Shown: positions 13,131 to 23,035, counted from the stretch's first letter. The stretch: 64,000 nucleotides of DNA from Marinobacter mangrovi (GCF_016798325.1 NZ_JAERVO010000003.1:519608-583607); one strand, 5' to 3'. Notes: a model not told the origin generated them from the sequence alone. Made by a program: numbers and translations.

Positions 13131-13520
13131 ATGACGGACCTTGAACGCGTGCTGTGTGTAGAGGACGAGCCGGACATCCGGGCGGTCGCCGAGCTCGCCC
13201 TCGGCGCCATTGGTGGCCTTGAGGTGATCGTTTGCACGTCCGGCGAGGAAGCGCTGCAGGTGGCACCGGAAAACGCGCCCCAGTTGATCCTGCTGGATGT
13301 GCTGATGCCCGGCATGGATGGCCCGGAAACCCTGTCTGCGCTGCGCCGGATTCCGGCGGTCGCGGCGGTGCCGGTGGTGTTCATGACCGCCCGGGCCGAC
13401 CCCGACGAACAGGCGGCCTACCGGGCGCTGGGGGCGGCGGGCACCATCGCCAAGCCCTTCGACCCCATGACGCTGGCGGAATCGGTCCGGGCGATCTGGC
13501 GTGAGCAGTCGACCGGGTAA
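13131..13520 (+). CDS. Single-domain response regulator
   Basis: This 129-residue protein is only a receiver domain. It has the acidic pocket EDEP, phospho-acceptor D56 (LILLDVLMPGMDG), the Thr in FMTAR and the Lys in TIAKPFD, all intact. With no output domain it should work by protein-protein contact or as a phosphate shuttle. It lies 61 bp after the receiver/HDOD gene in the same direction. It is a plausible phosphate partner of the HPt domain encoded at 10242-11924, because the receivers in that protein look unable to accept phosphate. Confidence 0.88.
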   Translation: MTDLERVLCVEDEPDIRAVAELALGAIGGLEVIVCTSGEEALQVAPENAPQLILLDVLMPGMDGPETLSALRRIPAVAAVPVVFMTARADPDEQAAYRALGAAGTIAKPFDPMTLAESVRAIWREQSTG

Positions 13521-13767
13521 CGCGGGCGCTTGTTCGCCCCGGGAAATCATGCCACGCTGACTCTGGGAATTTTTGGACATTGTCTGGATAATTCCGGATT
13601 TCGGGTCCAGGTCCACAAATCCCCGACTGCCCGGCGTGCGTAACAGGATGGACCGCATCCTGATTCAGGGAACGTCCGTCCGGAGGCGTGAACGTGCCCG
13701 AACACTAATCATTGCGTGCCGGAGCGGAAACGAGATCCCGGCCGGCCACAGCGAAAAGGAGAGCAGA

Positions 13768-14337
13768 ATGAGGCAAATCATGGGACGTTGGCTGGCCGGT
13801 GTCATGCTGGCCCTGGTCACACTGTCCGTACAGGCGGATGCCCCGCTGACCGACGAGCGGCTCGACAACCTGTTGGGGGCCATGGACGAGCTGCAGCCGG
13901 TGATGGAGCAGGTGAGTCAACGTCTGGCATCGCTGCCGGAAGACGAGCGTCCGCCGCGGCTGGATCCCCGGGCCGAGGATTTCGATCCGGAAGCCATGGC
14001 CGAGAGCATGACGGAAGCGCTGGAGAAGGTCGACGCGGATTCCGACGTGCGCCGCGTGGCGGAAAAGAACGGCTTTGATTCCGTGGAAGAGCTGCTGGAA
14101 GTGCAGGCCCGGGTGATGATGGGCTTCCTCGCCCAGACCCAGGAGGCCATGATGAACAACCCCAATGTGCCGGAGCAGGCGCGTCAGAAAATGAAGCAGC
14201 AGTTCGGCAACATCGCCGACAAGGTGTCGGACAACGACCGCGAAGTGCTCGAACGGAACAAGCAGAAAATCATGGACTTCATGCAGGCCCAGGCGCGCAA
14301 GCAGCAGAATATGCAGCAACAGCAGCCGACCAACTGA
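13768..14337 (+). CDS. Small exported helical protein of unknown function
   Basis: I do not recognise this 189-residue protein. The first 24 residues form a signal peptide ending around VQADA. The rest is hydrophilic and mostly helical, with many Glu, Gln and Met, and a Gln-rich end (KQQNMQQQQPTN). It is probably periplasmic. The ATG at 13768 has a strong ribosome site (AAAAGGAG); the frame is open further upstream to 13573, but that extension lacks a ribosome site and would bury the signal peptide. It is followed 24 bp later by the DUF2288 gene and may share a transcript with it. Confidence 0.7.
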   Translation: MRQIMGRWLAGVMLALVTLSVQADAPLTDERLDNLLGAMDELQPVMEQVSQRLASLPEDERPPRLDPRAEDFDPEAMAESMTEALEKVDADSDVRRVAEKNGFDSVEELLEVQARVMMGFLAQTQEAMMNNPNVPEQARQKMKQQFGNIADKVSDNDREVLERNKQKIMDFMQAQARKQQNMQQQQPTN

Positions 14338-14361
14338 TACGCATCACCGAACGGAGACCCG

Positions 14362-14676
14362 ATGGCCACTGAACAGTCCGCCGAGAACCTGCGCGACAAG
14401 CTCAACCTGGAAACCGCCCTGATTCCCTGGCGTGACCTGCAGACCTATTTTGCCCGCGGGCAGGTGGTGTTCGTGGCCGAGTCGCTGGACCTGCTGGCTG
14501 TGGCCGAGGCTCTGGCCGCTGACGATAAGGCCCGCTTCCAGCAGTGGATGGCGGACGGCACGATCGGCGACGTACCGGCCGACCGTGCCCAGTCCTGGTA
14601 CGACGCCGAAGCGTCGGTCTGGGCTGTTGTGGTTGCCCCCTGGGTGCTGATCCAGGATCGCACTACCCGTAATTGA
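14362..14676 (+). CDS. DUF2288 family protein
   Basis: The 104-residue soluble protein matches the DUF2288 pattern: an early PWRDLQTYFARGQVVFV segment, then an acidic middle, then VWAVVVAPWVLIQ near the end. The family is widespread in gammaproteobacteria and cyanobacteria and has no established function. A ribosome site (ACGGAGA) precedes the ATG. The gene is followed by an imperfect 11 bp hairpin (14686-14718) without a T tract. Confidence 0.8.
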   Translation: MATEQSAENLRDKLNLETALIPWRDLQTYFARGQVVFVAESLDLLAVAEALAADDKARFQQWMADGTIGDVPADRAQSWYDAEASVWAVVVAPWVLIQDRTTRN

Positions 14677-14739
14677 CGGCCGAGCTGCAGGACGATGCGA
14701 TTCCGGTCGTTCTGCAGCCCTTCACCCGGTGGTCGAAAC

Positions 14740-14768
14740 CTGACCTTCTGATCGGTTTTTGCTACACT
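14740..14768 (+). promoter_or_regulatory. Candidate sigma-70 promoter of the LysO-type gene
   Basis: CTGACC at 14740-14745 and TACACT at 14763-14768 are separated by exactly 17 bases, each matching four of six consensus positions. The expected start of transcription is about 43 bases before the ATG at 14819. This is prediction only. Confidence 0.45.
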
Positions 14769-14818
14769 CCCGCCTCCTTCCCGGCCACACCTGATCGTCC
14801 ATTTCCAAGGAACGCCCT

Positions 14819-15727
14819 ATGCTTGCCAGCGCGCTGCTGATCCTGGTGCCTCTCTTTGTCGGTTTTGCCTTCCACGTCGAGAATCGCCGTGTGCTGTCAA
14901 CGATCAACCATTCGCTGGAAGCGTTGGTGTATCTCATTCTGGCTCTGCTCGGCATCAGCCTGGGCCAGCTTGAGGGATTGGCGGAGCAATTGAACCGGAT
15001 GACCGGTCAGGTGCTGGTCCTGGTTTTCGGATTGCTGATCGCCAACGTTGCCGGCCTCTGGCTGTGGCATCGCTGGCAGCCGATGACGCTGGCAGCGGCC
15101 GAGGACAGTCAGGGCAATGTGGGTTACCGGCGTTTGTTCCTCGGTGCGGCAAAACCACTGCTGGCGGTGATTGCCGGCATGGCGCTGGGCCACTGGCTGT
15201 TGCCCGCAGTGAGCTGGATCGAGGACGTGGCCAGCGGGGCGCTGATGCTCCTGCTGCTGCTGATCGGCCTGCAGTTGCGTAATGCCGGTCTGTCCCTGCG
15301 GCGCCTGCTGATGAACCGGCAGGGTCTGGGGATTGCTGTCACCCTGGCGCTGACCTCGCTGCTGGCGGGCCTGGCGATCGCGCCGTTTTATGATTTGCCC
15401 CTGATGCATGTGTTGGCGCTGACGTCGGGCTTTGGCTGGTATTCCCTGTCGGGCATCGTGGTGGGGGATGCGTTGGGGCCGGCCTGGGGCGGCGTGGCGT
15501 TTCTCAACGATGTCCTGCGGGAAATCATCGCCCTGGTGCTGATTCCATTGATCATCGCCCGGCGGCCAGCCATGGCTATCGGCTACGGCGGCGCCACCGC
15601 CATGGACTTCACCCTGCCGATCATCCGCCGCAGCGGCGGCCTGGAAACCGTGCCCGTCGCGATCGCCTCGGGTTTCATCCTGTCCTTCCTGTCGCCCGTT
15701 CTGATGGGCCTCTTCCTCGCCGGCTGA
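14819..15727 (+). CDS. Lysine exporter LysO family protein
   Basis: The 302-residue integral membrane protein has about eight hydrophobic helices. It shows LysO/YbjE-family hallmarks: a two-helix N-terminal part, then a larger domain with SGFGWYSLSG and the DFTLPIIRRSGG segment near the end. E. coli LysO exports lysine and its toxic analogue thialysine. Lysine export is therefore the likely role, with related cationic amino acids as an alternative. The gene stands alone with a candidate promoter upstream and a GGAA ribosome site. Confidence 0.8.
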   Translation: MLASALLILVPLFVGFAFHVENRRVLSTINHSLEALVYLILALLGISLGQLEGLAEQLNRMTGQVLVLVFGLLIANVAGLWLWHRWQPMTLAAAEDSQGNVGYRRLFLGAAKPLLAVIAGMALGHWLLPAVSWIEDVASGALMLLLLLIGLQLRNAGLSLRRLLMNRQGLGIAVTLALTSLLAGLAIAPFYDLPLMHVLALTSGFGWYSLSGIVVGDALGPAWGGVAFLNDVLREIIALVLIPLIIARRPAMAIGYGGATAMDFTLPIIRRSGGLETVPVAIASGFILSFLSPVLMGLFLAG

Positions 15728-15841
15728 CGCCGGCCTTGCTGGCGCGCTTCGATCCCTCCGGGCGCGCGCAAATCAATTGAGTTCTAATCGAATAGGCGGT
15801 TGCCGTTATCGGCGGCAAGGCCTTGTTGTCGCTGAAATTCG

Positions 15842-15853
15842 GCCGATATCGGC
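15842..15853. promoter_or_regulatory. Perfect 12-bp palindrome in the bet upstream region
   Basis: GCCGATATCGGC is an exact palindrome about 57 bases before the candidate -35 box of the bet operon. A related half-site (GTTATCGGCGGC) lies near 15803. It could be the site of an activator or of an osmotic or choline-responsive regulator. No binding protein is known. Confidence 0.3.
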
Positions 15854-15898
15854 TGATTGATTCTGCATCGCACTCAAATTCGGATCCGGAAAGCCGGT

Positions 15899-15927
15899 TT
15901 GATATTTAGTGCTCGAATGACTAAGCT
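15899..15927 (+). promoter_or_regulatory. Candidate bet operon promoter
   Basis: TTGATA (15899-15904) and TAAGCT (15922-15927) are spaced by 17 bases. Transcription would start near 15934, exactly where the first of two identical operator-like palindromes begins. The -35 is good (5 of 6), while the -10 is weak (3 of 6). Confidence 0.45.
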
Positions 15928-15933
15928 ATCCGC

Positions 15934-15970
15934 ATTGAATGAGTGTTCAATGAATTGAATGAGTGTTCAA
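15934..15970. promoter_or_regulatory. betI: Tandem BetI-type operators
   Basis: A 17-base sequence occurs twice, at 15934-15950 and 15954-15970. Its core is TTGAATGAGTGTTCAA, an inverted repeat of TTGAA and TTCAA around a 6-base centre. The copies start 20 bases apart, about two helical turns, so both would face the same side of the DNA. The E. coli BetI operator also carries TTGAA/TTCAA-type half-sites, as I recall it, and the next gene is betI. Autorepression of the bet operon, released by choline, is the natural reading. Confidence 0.7.
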
Positions 15971-15990
15971 AGTCGTTTCATGAGGTGGGT

Positions 15991-16586
15991 ATGGCAAGGC
16001 TGGATGTGGAATCGATCCGGCGTCAGCAGCTGATTGACGCCACGCTGAAGGTCATCGAGGAGCACGGTTTCCAGGGTGCGACGATCGGCAAGATCGCCAA
16101 GGCGTCCGGCATGTCCGTGGGGATTGTGAGTCATTACTTCGGCGGCAAGCAGGGGCTGCTCGAAGCGGCCATGCGTCATCTGCTGGCGACGTTGGGCGGA
16201 GATGTGCAGCGGCTGATGCAGGAACGCCGGGACACCCCGCGCGAGCGCCTGATGGCCATCGTCGACGCCAACTTTTCCAGCGTGCAGACCGATCCCCAGT
16301 CTGCCAAGACCTGGCTGGCGTTCTGGACCCAGGCCATGCACAGCCCCGCGCTGATGCGCCTGCAGCGCGTCAACGAACGCCGCCTGCTGTCCAACCTGCA
16401 ATTCTATCTCCGTGACCTGATGCCTGCCGAACGGGTATTGGGCACGGCCCAGACCATCGCCGCCCTGATCGACGGTTTCTGGCTGCGTGCCGCCATGAGT
16501 GAGGGCCGCATCGAGCCGGACCAGGCCGTGGCCCTGTGCAAGACCTACATCGATCAGGCCATCGACGCGAACAATGGAGATCCCGC

Positions 16587-16590
<4 letters not shown>
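15991..16590 (+). CDS. betI: Choline-responsive TetR-family repressor BetI
   Basis: The 199-residue protein has a TetR-type N-terminal helix-turn-helix ([36 protein letters not shown]), which closely follows BetI, and a ligand-binding helical C-terminal domain. BetI represses the bet genes until choline is present. I chose the ATG at 15991 because GAGGTGGG lies just before it and [18 protein letters not shown] is how the family begins; the frame is open 16 codons further up, into the operator region. The gene overlaps betB by four bases (ATGA), so the operon is tightly coupled. Confidence 0.93.
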
Positions 16591-18050
<1,460 letters not shown>

Positions 18051-18072
18051 CGTCAGCCATTGAAAGACGTGC

Positions 18073-18171
18073 CGACGGGAAGGCTTGGCCGGGACACGCT
18101 GTGAATACGTCCCTGTACGCTCGACCGGGGCCATCCAGGCCCCGGACGGTCCCGGCCAAGCCTTCCCGTCG
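18073..18171. repeat. Long inverted-repeat (REP/MITE-like) element between betB and betA
   Basis: The outer arms (18073-18095 and 18149-18171) are perfect 23 bp inverted repeats. Inside lies a second perfect 8 bp stem (18125-18132 with 18138-18145, loop ATCCA) and the motif GTGAATACGTCCCTGTACGC. As RNA it would fold into a very stable double hairpin. The architecture resembles dispersed intergenic repeats that I recall from marine gammaproteobacterial genomes; I cannot confirm this without a search. No other copy was noticed in this window. Its location could lower expression of betA relative to betB, or stabilise the betIB message. Confidence 0.75.
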
Positions 18172-18214
18172 CCACTGACCCGGTTATCGACTGCAAACCG
18201 CAGGGGAGTCTGTT

Positions 18215-19882
18215 TTGAATTTTGATCGTGAGTTTGACTACGTGGTGGTGGGCACCGGTTCAGCCGGTTGCGTACTGGCAAACCGCCTGACCGAGGATGG
18301 CCAGGACCAGGTGCTCGTGCTGGAAGCGGGCAAGAAGGACAACACCTGGAAGATCCACATGCCGGCGGCCCTCATGTACAACCTCATGGACGACAAGTAC
18401 AACTGGTACTACCACACCGAACCCCAGGAACACATGGACAACCGCCGCCTGTACTGGCCGCGCGGTAAGGTCTGGGGCGGTGGTTCCGCCCTCAACGCGA
18501 TGGTGTATATCCGCGGCCACGCCTACGACTACGACCGCTGGCACGACGAGGGCGCCACCGGCTGGCGCTACCAGGACGTGCTGCCTTACTTCCGTAAGGC
18601 GGAAACCCGCGAGAAGGGCGCCGACGACTATCGGGGCGGCAACGGTCCGCTCAACGTGCATACCGGCGACGAGCCCAACCCGCTGTTCGACGCTTTCATC
18701 GAAGCGGGCCAGCAGGCCGGCTACCCGTTCACCGACGACATGAACGGCTACCAGCAGGAAGGGGTCGGTCTGATGGACATGACCATCAAGCAGGGCAAGC
18801 GCTGGAGCGCGGCCCAGGCCTACCTGCGCCCGGTGCTGGAGCGGCCCAACCTGACCGCCGAAACCGGCGCCATGACCCATCGCATCCTGTTCGACGGCGA
18901 CACCGCCGTGGGCGTGGAATACGTGCAGGACGGCAAGACCGTCCGCGTCGCCGCGCGCAAGGAAGTGATCGTCAGCGGCGGGGCCATCAACTCGCCGCAG
19001 CTGCTGATGTTGTCCGGTATTGGCCCGGCGGCCGACCTGGAAAAGCACGGCATCGACGTGAAGGTGGATCGTCCGGGGGTCGGCCAGAACCTGCAGGACC
19101 ACCTGGAACTCTACGTCCAGCACGAGTGCAAGGAGCCGGTCACGCTCTACAAGTACACCACCCAGCCGGGCAAGACGATTGCCGGCGTGAAGTGGTTCCT
19201 CAACCACGACTGGGGTGCCTGCCGCACGGCGCACCTGGAAGCGGGCGGGTTCATCCGTAGTGAGGCCGGCGTGCGGCATCCGGACATCCAGTTCCACTTC
19301 CTGCCATCGCAGGTGTTGGATCACGGCCGCAAGGACGCCGAATGCCACGGCTTCCAGGTGCACGTCGGCCCCATGCGGCCCACCAGCCGCGGCTACCTGA
19401 CCCTGAAATCGGACAAGCCGGGGGATCACCCGATCATCCAGCCCAACCTGCTCAGCACCGAGCGGGACCGCTGGGAGATGCGCGAAAGCGTCAAGCTGAC
19501 CCGGGAGATCTTCCAGCAGAAGGCGTTCGATCGCTTCCGCGGCCAGGAACTGCGCCCGGGCGCCGACATGACCTCCGATGCCGACATCGACGCCTTTGTA
19601 CGTCAATACTCGGACAGCGCGTACCACCCGTCCTGCACCTGCAAGATGGGCAGCGCCGATGACCCGATGGCGGTTGTCGATGAGCAGGCCCGGGTCTACG
19701 GCGTGCAGAACCTGCGCGTGGTGGACGCCTCGATCATGCCCAGCGTGGTGAGCGGCAACCTGAACGCCCCCACCATCATGCTGGCCGAAAAATGCGCGGA
19801 TCACATCCGCGGCCGGGACCCGCTGACCCCGATGCCTGTTGACGTCTGGGAGCACCCGGACTGGCAGAACAAGCAGCGATAA
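18215..19882 (+). CDS. betA: Choline dehydrogenase (GMC oxidoreductase)
   Basis: The 555-residue flavoprotein oxidises choline to betaine aldehyde and passes electrons to the respiratory chain at the membrane. The FAD-binding fold starts at residue 5 (DYVVVGTGSAGCVLANRL). The GMC signatures RGKVWGGGSALNAMVYIRGH and SGGAINSPQLLMLSGIGP are present, and the catalytic His is H471 in YHPSCTCKMG. The start is a TTG with a good CAGGGGAG ribosome site; no closer ATG fits. It ends 123 bp before choX. Confidence 0.95.
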   Translation: MNFDREFDYVVVGTGSAGCVLANRLTEDGQDQVLVLEAGKKDNTWKIHMPAALMYNLMDDKYNWYYHTEPQEHMDNRRLYWPRGKVWGGGSALNAMVYIRGHAYDYDRWHDEGATGWRYQDVLPYFRKAETREKGADDYRGGNGPLNVHTGDEPNPLFDAFIEAGQQAGYPFTDDMNGYQQEGVGLMDMTIKQGKRWSAAQAYLRPVLERPNLTAETGAMTHRILFDGDTAVGVEYVQDGKTVRVAARKEVIVSGGAINSPQLLMLSGIGPAADLEKHGIDVKVDRPGVGQNLQDHLELYVQHECKEPVTLYKYTTQPGKTIAGVKWFLNHDWGACRTAHLEAGGFIRSEAGVRHPDIQFHFLPSQVLDHGRKDAECHGFQVHVGPMRPTSRGYLTLKSDKPGDHPIIQPNLLSTERDRWEMRESVKLTREIFQQKAFDRFRGQELRPGADMTSDADIDAFVRQYSDSAYHPSCTCKMGSADDPMAVVDEQARVYGVQNLRVVDASIMPSVVSGNLNAPTIMLAEKCADHIRGRDPLTPMPVDVWEHPDWQNKQR

Positions 19883-20005
19883 GCAGAGCGCCCGGAGTGG
19901 CGCGATAACGACAACGACGATGTATTCGAAACAGAAGCACTTTCAAAACCAAGAGGCACGCCGGGAGACTCCGGTGCGGCCTCAAGCTGGAGAAAGGAGA
20001 TAACG

Positions 20006-20935
20006 ATGAAGAAGTTTTTGCTGGCTCTTGGCAGTCTCATGCTGAGTGGCGCCGCGGTCGCCGCGCCCAATCAGGAATGCAAAACCGTGCGGTTTGCCGA
20101 CGTGGGCTGGACCGACATCACCGCCACCACCGCACTCACCTCCGAAGTGCTGGAAGGTATGGGCTACAAGGCCAAGGCTAACGTCCTGTCCGTGCCGGTC
20201 ACATACCGGTCCCTGAAAAACAAGGACATCGACGTGTTCCTGGGCAACTGGATGCCCACCATGGAAGCGGACATCCGCCCGTACCTGGACAGCGGTGACG
20301 TGGAATCCCTGCGCACCAACCTGACCGGCGCCAAGTACACCCTGGCGGTACCCAAGTACGTCTACGACGCCGGCGTTCACAGCTTCGCCGACATCGCCAA
20401 GCATGCGGACCAGTTCGACAATCGCATCTACGGCATTGAGCCGGGCAACGACGGCAACCGCCTGATCCAGGACATGATCGACAAGGATGCCTTCGGCCTG
20501 AAGGATTTCCGGGTGGTCGAATCCAGCGAAGCCGGCATGCTGTCCCAGGTGGGCCGCGCCGTGCGTCGCGACAACTGGATCGTCTTCCTGGCGTGGGAAC
20601 CGCACCCCATGAACGCCAATTACGACCTGAAATACCTGGACGGCGGTGACGACTACTTCGGTCCGAACTATGGCGGTGCCACCGTGCACACCAACGTCCG
20701 CAAGAACTACACCCAGGATTGCCCGAACGTCGGCAAACTGCTGAACAACCTGGAATTCTCCCTGACCATGGAAAACGAAGTGATGGGTCTGATCCTGGAC
20801 GACGGCATGGAGCCGCGTGATGCCGCGCACCAGTGGCTGTCCAACAACCCGGCCGCGCTCGACAAGTGGCTGGACGGCGTGACCACCATCGACGGCCAGC
20901 CTGCGCTGCCGGCGGTCAAGGCCAGCCTCAAGTAA
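20006..20935 (+). CDS. choX: Choline ABC transporter, periplasmic substrate-binding protein
   Basis: The 309-residue protein has a clear signal peptide (cleavage near AAVAA-PNQ) and the OpuAC/ChoX fold. VGWTDITATTALTSEVLEGMGY and DVFLGNWMPTM supply aromatic residues of the kind that form the quaternary-amine cage. It captures choline, and perhaps betaine or carnitine, in the periplasm for ChoWV. It lies downstream of betA, so uptake and oxidation are encoded together. A strong AAAGGAG ribosome site suits high expression. A stable hairpin follows the stop codon. Confidence 0.92.
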   Translation: MKKFLLALGSLMLSGAAVAAPNQECKTVRFADVGWTDITATTALTSEVLEGMGYKAKANVLSVPVTYRSLKNKDIDVFLGNWMPTMEADIRPYLDSGDVESLRTNLTGAKYTLAVPKYVYDAGVHSFADIAKHADQFDNRIYGIEPGNDGNRLIQDMIDKDAFGLKDFRVVESSEAGMLSQVGRAVRRDNWIVFLAWEPHPMNANYDLKYLDGGDDYFGPNYGGATVHTNVRKNYTQDCPNVGKLLNNLEFSLTMENEVMGLILDDGMEPRDAAHQWLSNNPAALDKWLDGVTTIDGQPALPAVKASLK

Positions 20936-20946
20936 GCCTTTCGCCT

Positions 20947-20977
20947 CCTGCCGCTGGCTATGAAGGCCGGCGGCAGG
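20947..20977 (+). promoter_or_regulatory. Intergenic hairpin between choX and choW
   Basis: A 12 bp stem (20947-20958 with 20966-20977, one G-U) with a 7-base loop follows choX and lacks a T tract. Such hairpins often protect the abundant binding-protein part of a transporter message from 3' decay, lowering expression of the permease and ATPase genes. Function inferred. Confidence 0.5.
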
Positions 20978-21008
20978 AACGCCTTTGAATCTGAAAAGAC
21001 ACGACACC

Positions 21009-21857
21009 ATGAGCTGGATAACCGAGCATCAATTGCCATTCGGCGACTTCATGGAAGAGGTTGTCAATTTCCTGATCGACAACGGCAGCGGCTTCTTCGA
21101 TGCCGTTTCCGAAAACCTGGGCGGCCTGATCCATGGCCTGACGGACGGCCTCCTGTGGGTGCCGCCGGGTGTGATGGTGGCCCTGTTCACCGTGGCCGCC
21201 CACCTGCGCCACCGCCGCTGGGGCCTGACCGCCTTTACCCTGATCAGCTTCCTGTTGATCTGGAACCTGGGCTATTGGGAAGACACCATGGCGACCCTGT
21301 CGCTGGTGCTGTACGCCACCATCCTGTGTGTGGTCATCGGGATACCGCTGGGCATCTACGCAGCGCATCACCAATGGCTGTACAAAGGCCTGCAGCCGAT
21401 CCTCGACCTGATGCAGACGATCCCCCCGTTCGTCTACCTGATCCCGACCCTGACCCTGTTCGGTCTGGGGGTGGTGCCGGGCGTGATTTCCACGGTGATC
21501 TTCGCGATTGCCGCCCCGGTACGACTGACTTACCTGGGCATTTCCCAGGTGCCGACCGAGCTGGTGGAAGCCGGTAAGGCCTTTGGCTGCACCAACCGCC
21601 AGCTGCTGTTCCGGGTGGAATTGCCCGCCGCCATGAGCTCCATCGGCGCCGGCATCACCCAGTGCATCATGCTGTCCCTGTCGATGGTGGTCATCGCCGC
21701 CCTGGTCGGCGCCGACGGTCTCGGCGTGCCGGTGGTCCGCGCCCTGAATACCGTGGATATCGGCAAGGGCTTTGAAGCCGGTCTGGCGATCGTCCTGCTG
21801 GCGATCTGGATGGACCGTTTCTTCCGTCAGAAAAATCCCGGGGAGAGTGCCGCATGA
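21009..21857 (+). CDS. choW: Choline ABC transporter, permease
   Basis: This 282-residue inner-membrane protein has six or so hydrophobic helices and the BPD_transp_1 signature region (LVEAGKAFGCTNRQLLFRVELPAAMSSIGAGI), which contacts the ATPase. It forms the translocation path for choline delivered by ChoX. The ATG at 21009 begins MSWITEHQLPFGDF, as is usual in the family. A TTG at 20985 in the same frame has an AGGAAC sequence upstream and cannot be excluded. The stop codon overlaps the ATG of choV by four bases. Confidence 0.92.
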   Translation: MSWITEHQLPFGDFMEEVVNFLIDNGSGFFDAVSENLGGLIHGLTDGLLWVPPGVMVALFTVAAHLRHRRWGLTAFTLISFLLIWNLGYWEDTMATLSLVLYATILCVVIGIPLGIYAAHHQWLYKGLQPILDLMQTIPPFVYLIPTLTLFGLGVVPGVISTVIFAIAAPVRLTYLGISQVPTELVEAGKAFGCTNRQLLFRVELPAAMSSIGAGITQCIMLSLSMVVIAALVGADGLGVPVVRALNTVDIGKGFEAGLAIVLLAIWMDRFFRQKNPGESAA

Positions 21858-23035
21858 TTGAACTCGAAAACGTCAATGTGGTCTTCGGCAAACAGCCCCA
21901 ACGCGCCCTGCCGATGATCGAACAGGGGATGGACCGCGAGGCCATCCGTGCAAAGACCGACCTGGTGGTCGGCGTCCAGGGCGCCAACCTGTCCATCAAG
22001 AAGGGCGAGATCTGCGTGCTGATGGGCCTGTCCGGCTCCGGCAAGTCGAGCCTGCTGCGCTGCATCAACGGGCTCAACACGGTCACCAGCGGCAGCATCC
22101 GCATCGACCACGACGGCGAGTCGGTGGATTTCACCCACGCCAGTGAATCCGTGCAGCGGGACATCCGCACCCGCCGGGTCTCCATGGTGTTCCAGAGCTT
22201 CGCGCTGATGCCCTGGCTGACCGTCGAGGAGAACGTCGGCTTTGGTCTCGACCTGCAGGGTCTGAGCAAGTCCGAACGGCGCGAGAAAGTGAAGCGCCAG
22301 CTGGAACTGGTGGGCCTGCAGGACTGGGCCAAGCGCCGCCCGAACGAGTTGTCCGGCGGTATGCGCCAACGGGTGGGCCTGGCCCGCGCCCTGGCCACCG
22401 AATCCGAAATCCTCTTGATGGACGAGCCGTTCTCGGCGCTGGATCCGCTGATCCGCAACCAGTTGCAGGACGAGCTGTTGAGCCTGCAGGCCGAGCTGCA
22501 GAAGACCATCGTCTTCGTCAGCCACGACCTCGACGAGGCGCTCAAGCTGGGTTCCCACATCGCCATCATGAAGGACGGCCAGATCGTCCAGCACGGCAAG
22601 CCGGAATCCATCGTGCTGCAGCCACAGAACGACTACGTGAAGAGCTTCGTGGCCAGCACCAACCCGCTCAACGTGCTGGCGGCGCGCTCGCTGATGCTGC
22701 CGATCGACGACGTACCGGCCGATGCCGACGGCAACCGCTGCCTGAACAAGCGCTACGACACCTGGCTGCATACGCCGGAACGATCGATGGAAGCCGTGGT
22801 GACCACCCAGGGGCAGACCTACCAGACCCAGAGCTGGCAGGAAGGCCAGGCCATCGACAGCCTGGAGCAGAAGCCCACCTGCATCGCCCCGTCTACGCCG
22901 CTGCGTGACGCGGTGGAGATCCGTTATTTCACCGGCCACAGCCTGCTGGTGGAAGACGGTGGCGCGATCGTCGGTGCCATCGGCGATCGTGAGCTGTACC
23001 ACGCCATGCTCGGCAAGCACCTGGACGACAGTTAG
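21854..23035 (+). CDS. choV: Choline ABC transporter, ATP-binding protein
   Basis: The 393-residue ATPase of the ProV/OpuAA type has Walker A GLSGSGKSS, signature LSGGMRQR, Walker B ILLMDEPFSALDP and H-loop FVSHD. About 140 residues follow the ATPase core, in the position of the CBS or regulatory extension of this family; the end (RYFTGHSLLVEDGGAIVGAIGDRELYHAMLG) looks like a CBS motif. It powers choline import with ChoW and ChoX. In related osmoporters the CBS part senses ionic strength; whether it does so here is unknown. Confidence 0.92.
   Translation: MIELENVNVVFGKQPQRALPMIEQGMDREAIRAKTDLVVGVQGANLSIKKGEICVLMGLSGSGKSSLLRCINGLNTVTSGSIRIDHDGESVDFTHASESVQRDIRTRRVSMVFQSFALMPWLTVEENVGFGLDLQGLSKSERREKVKRQLELVGLQDWAKRRPNELSGGMRQRVGLARALATESEILLMDEPFSALDPLIRNQLQDELLSLQAELQKTIVFVSHDLDEALKLGSHIAIMKDGQIVQHGKPESIVLQPQNDYVKSFVASTNPLNVLAARSLMLPIDDVPADADGNRCLNKRYDTWLHTPERSMEAVVTTQGQTYQTQSWQEGQAIDSLEQKPTCIAPSTPLRDAVEIRYFTGHSLLVEDGGAIVGAIGDRELYHAMLGKHLDDS

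Noticed and set aside
13521-13545. Hairpin after the lone receiver gene (GGGCG/CGCCC)
   Set aside because: Only a 5 bp stem with no T tract; too weak to call a terminator.
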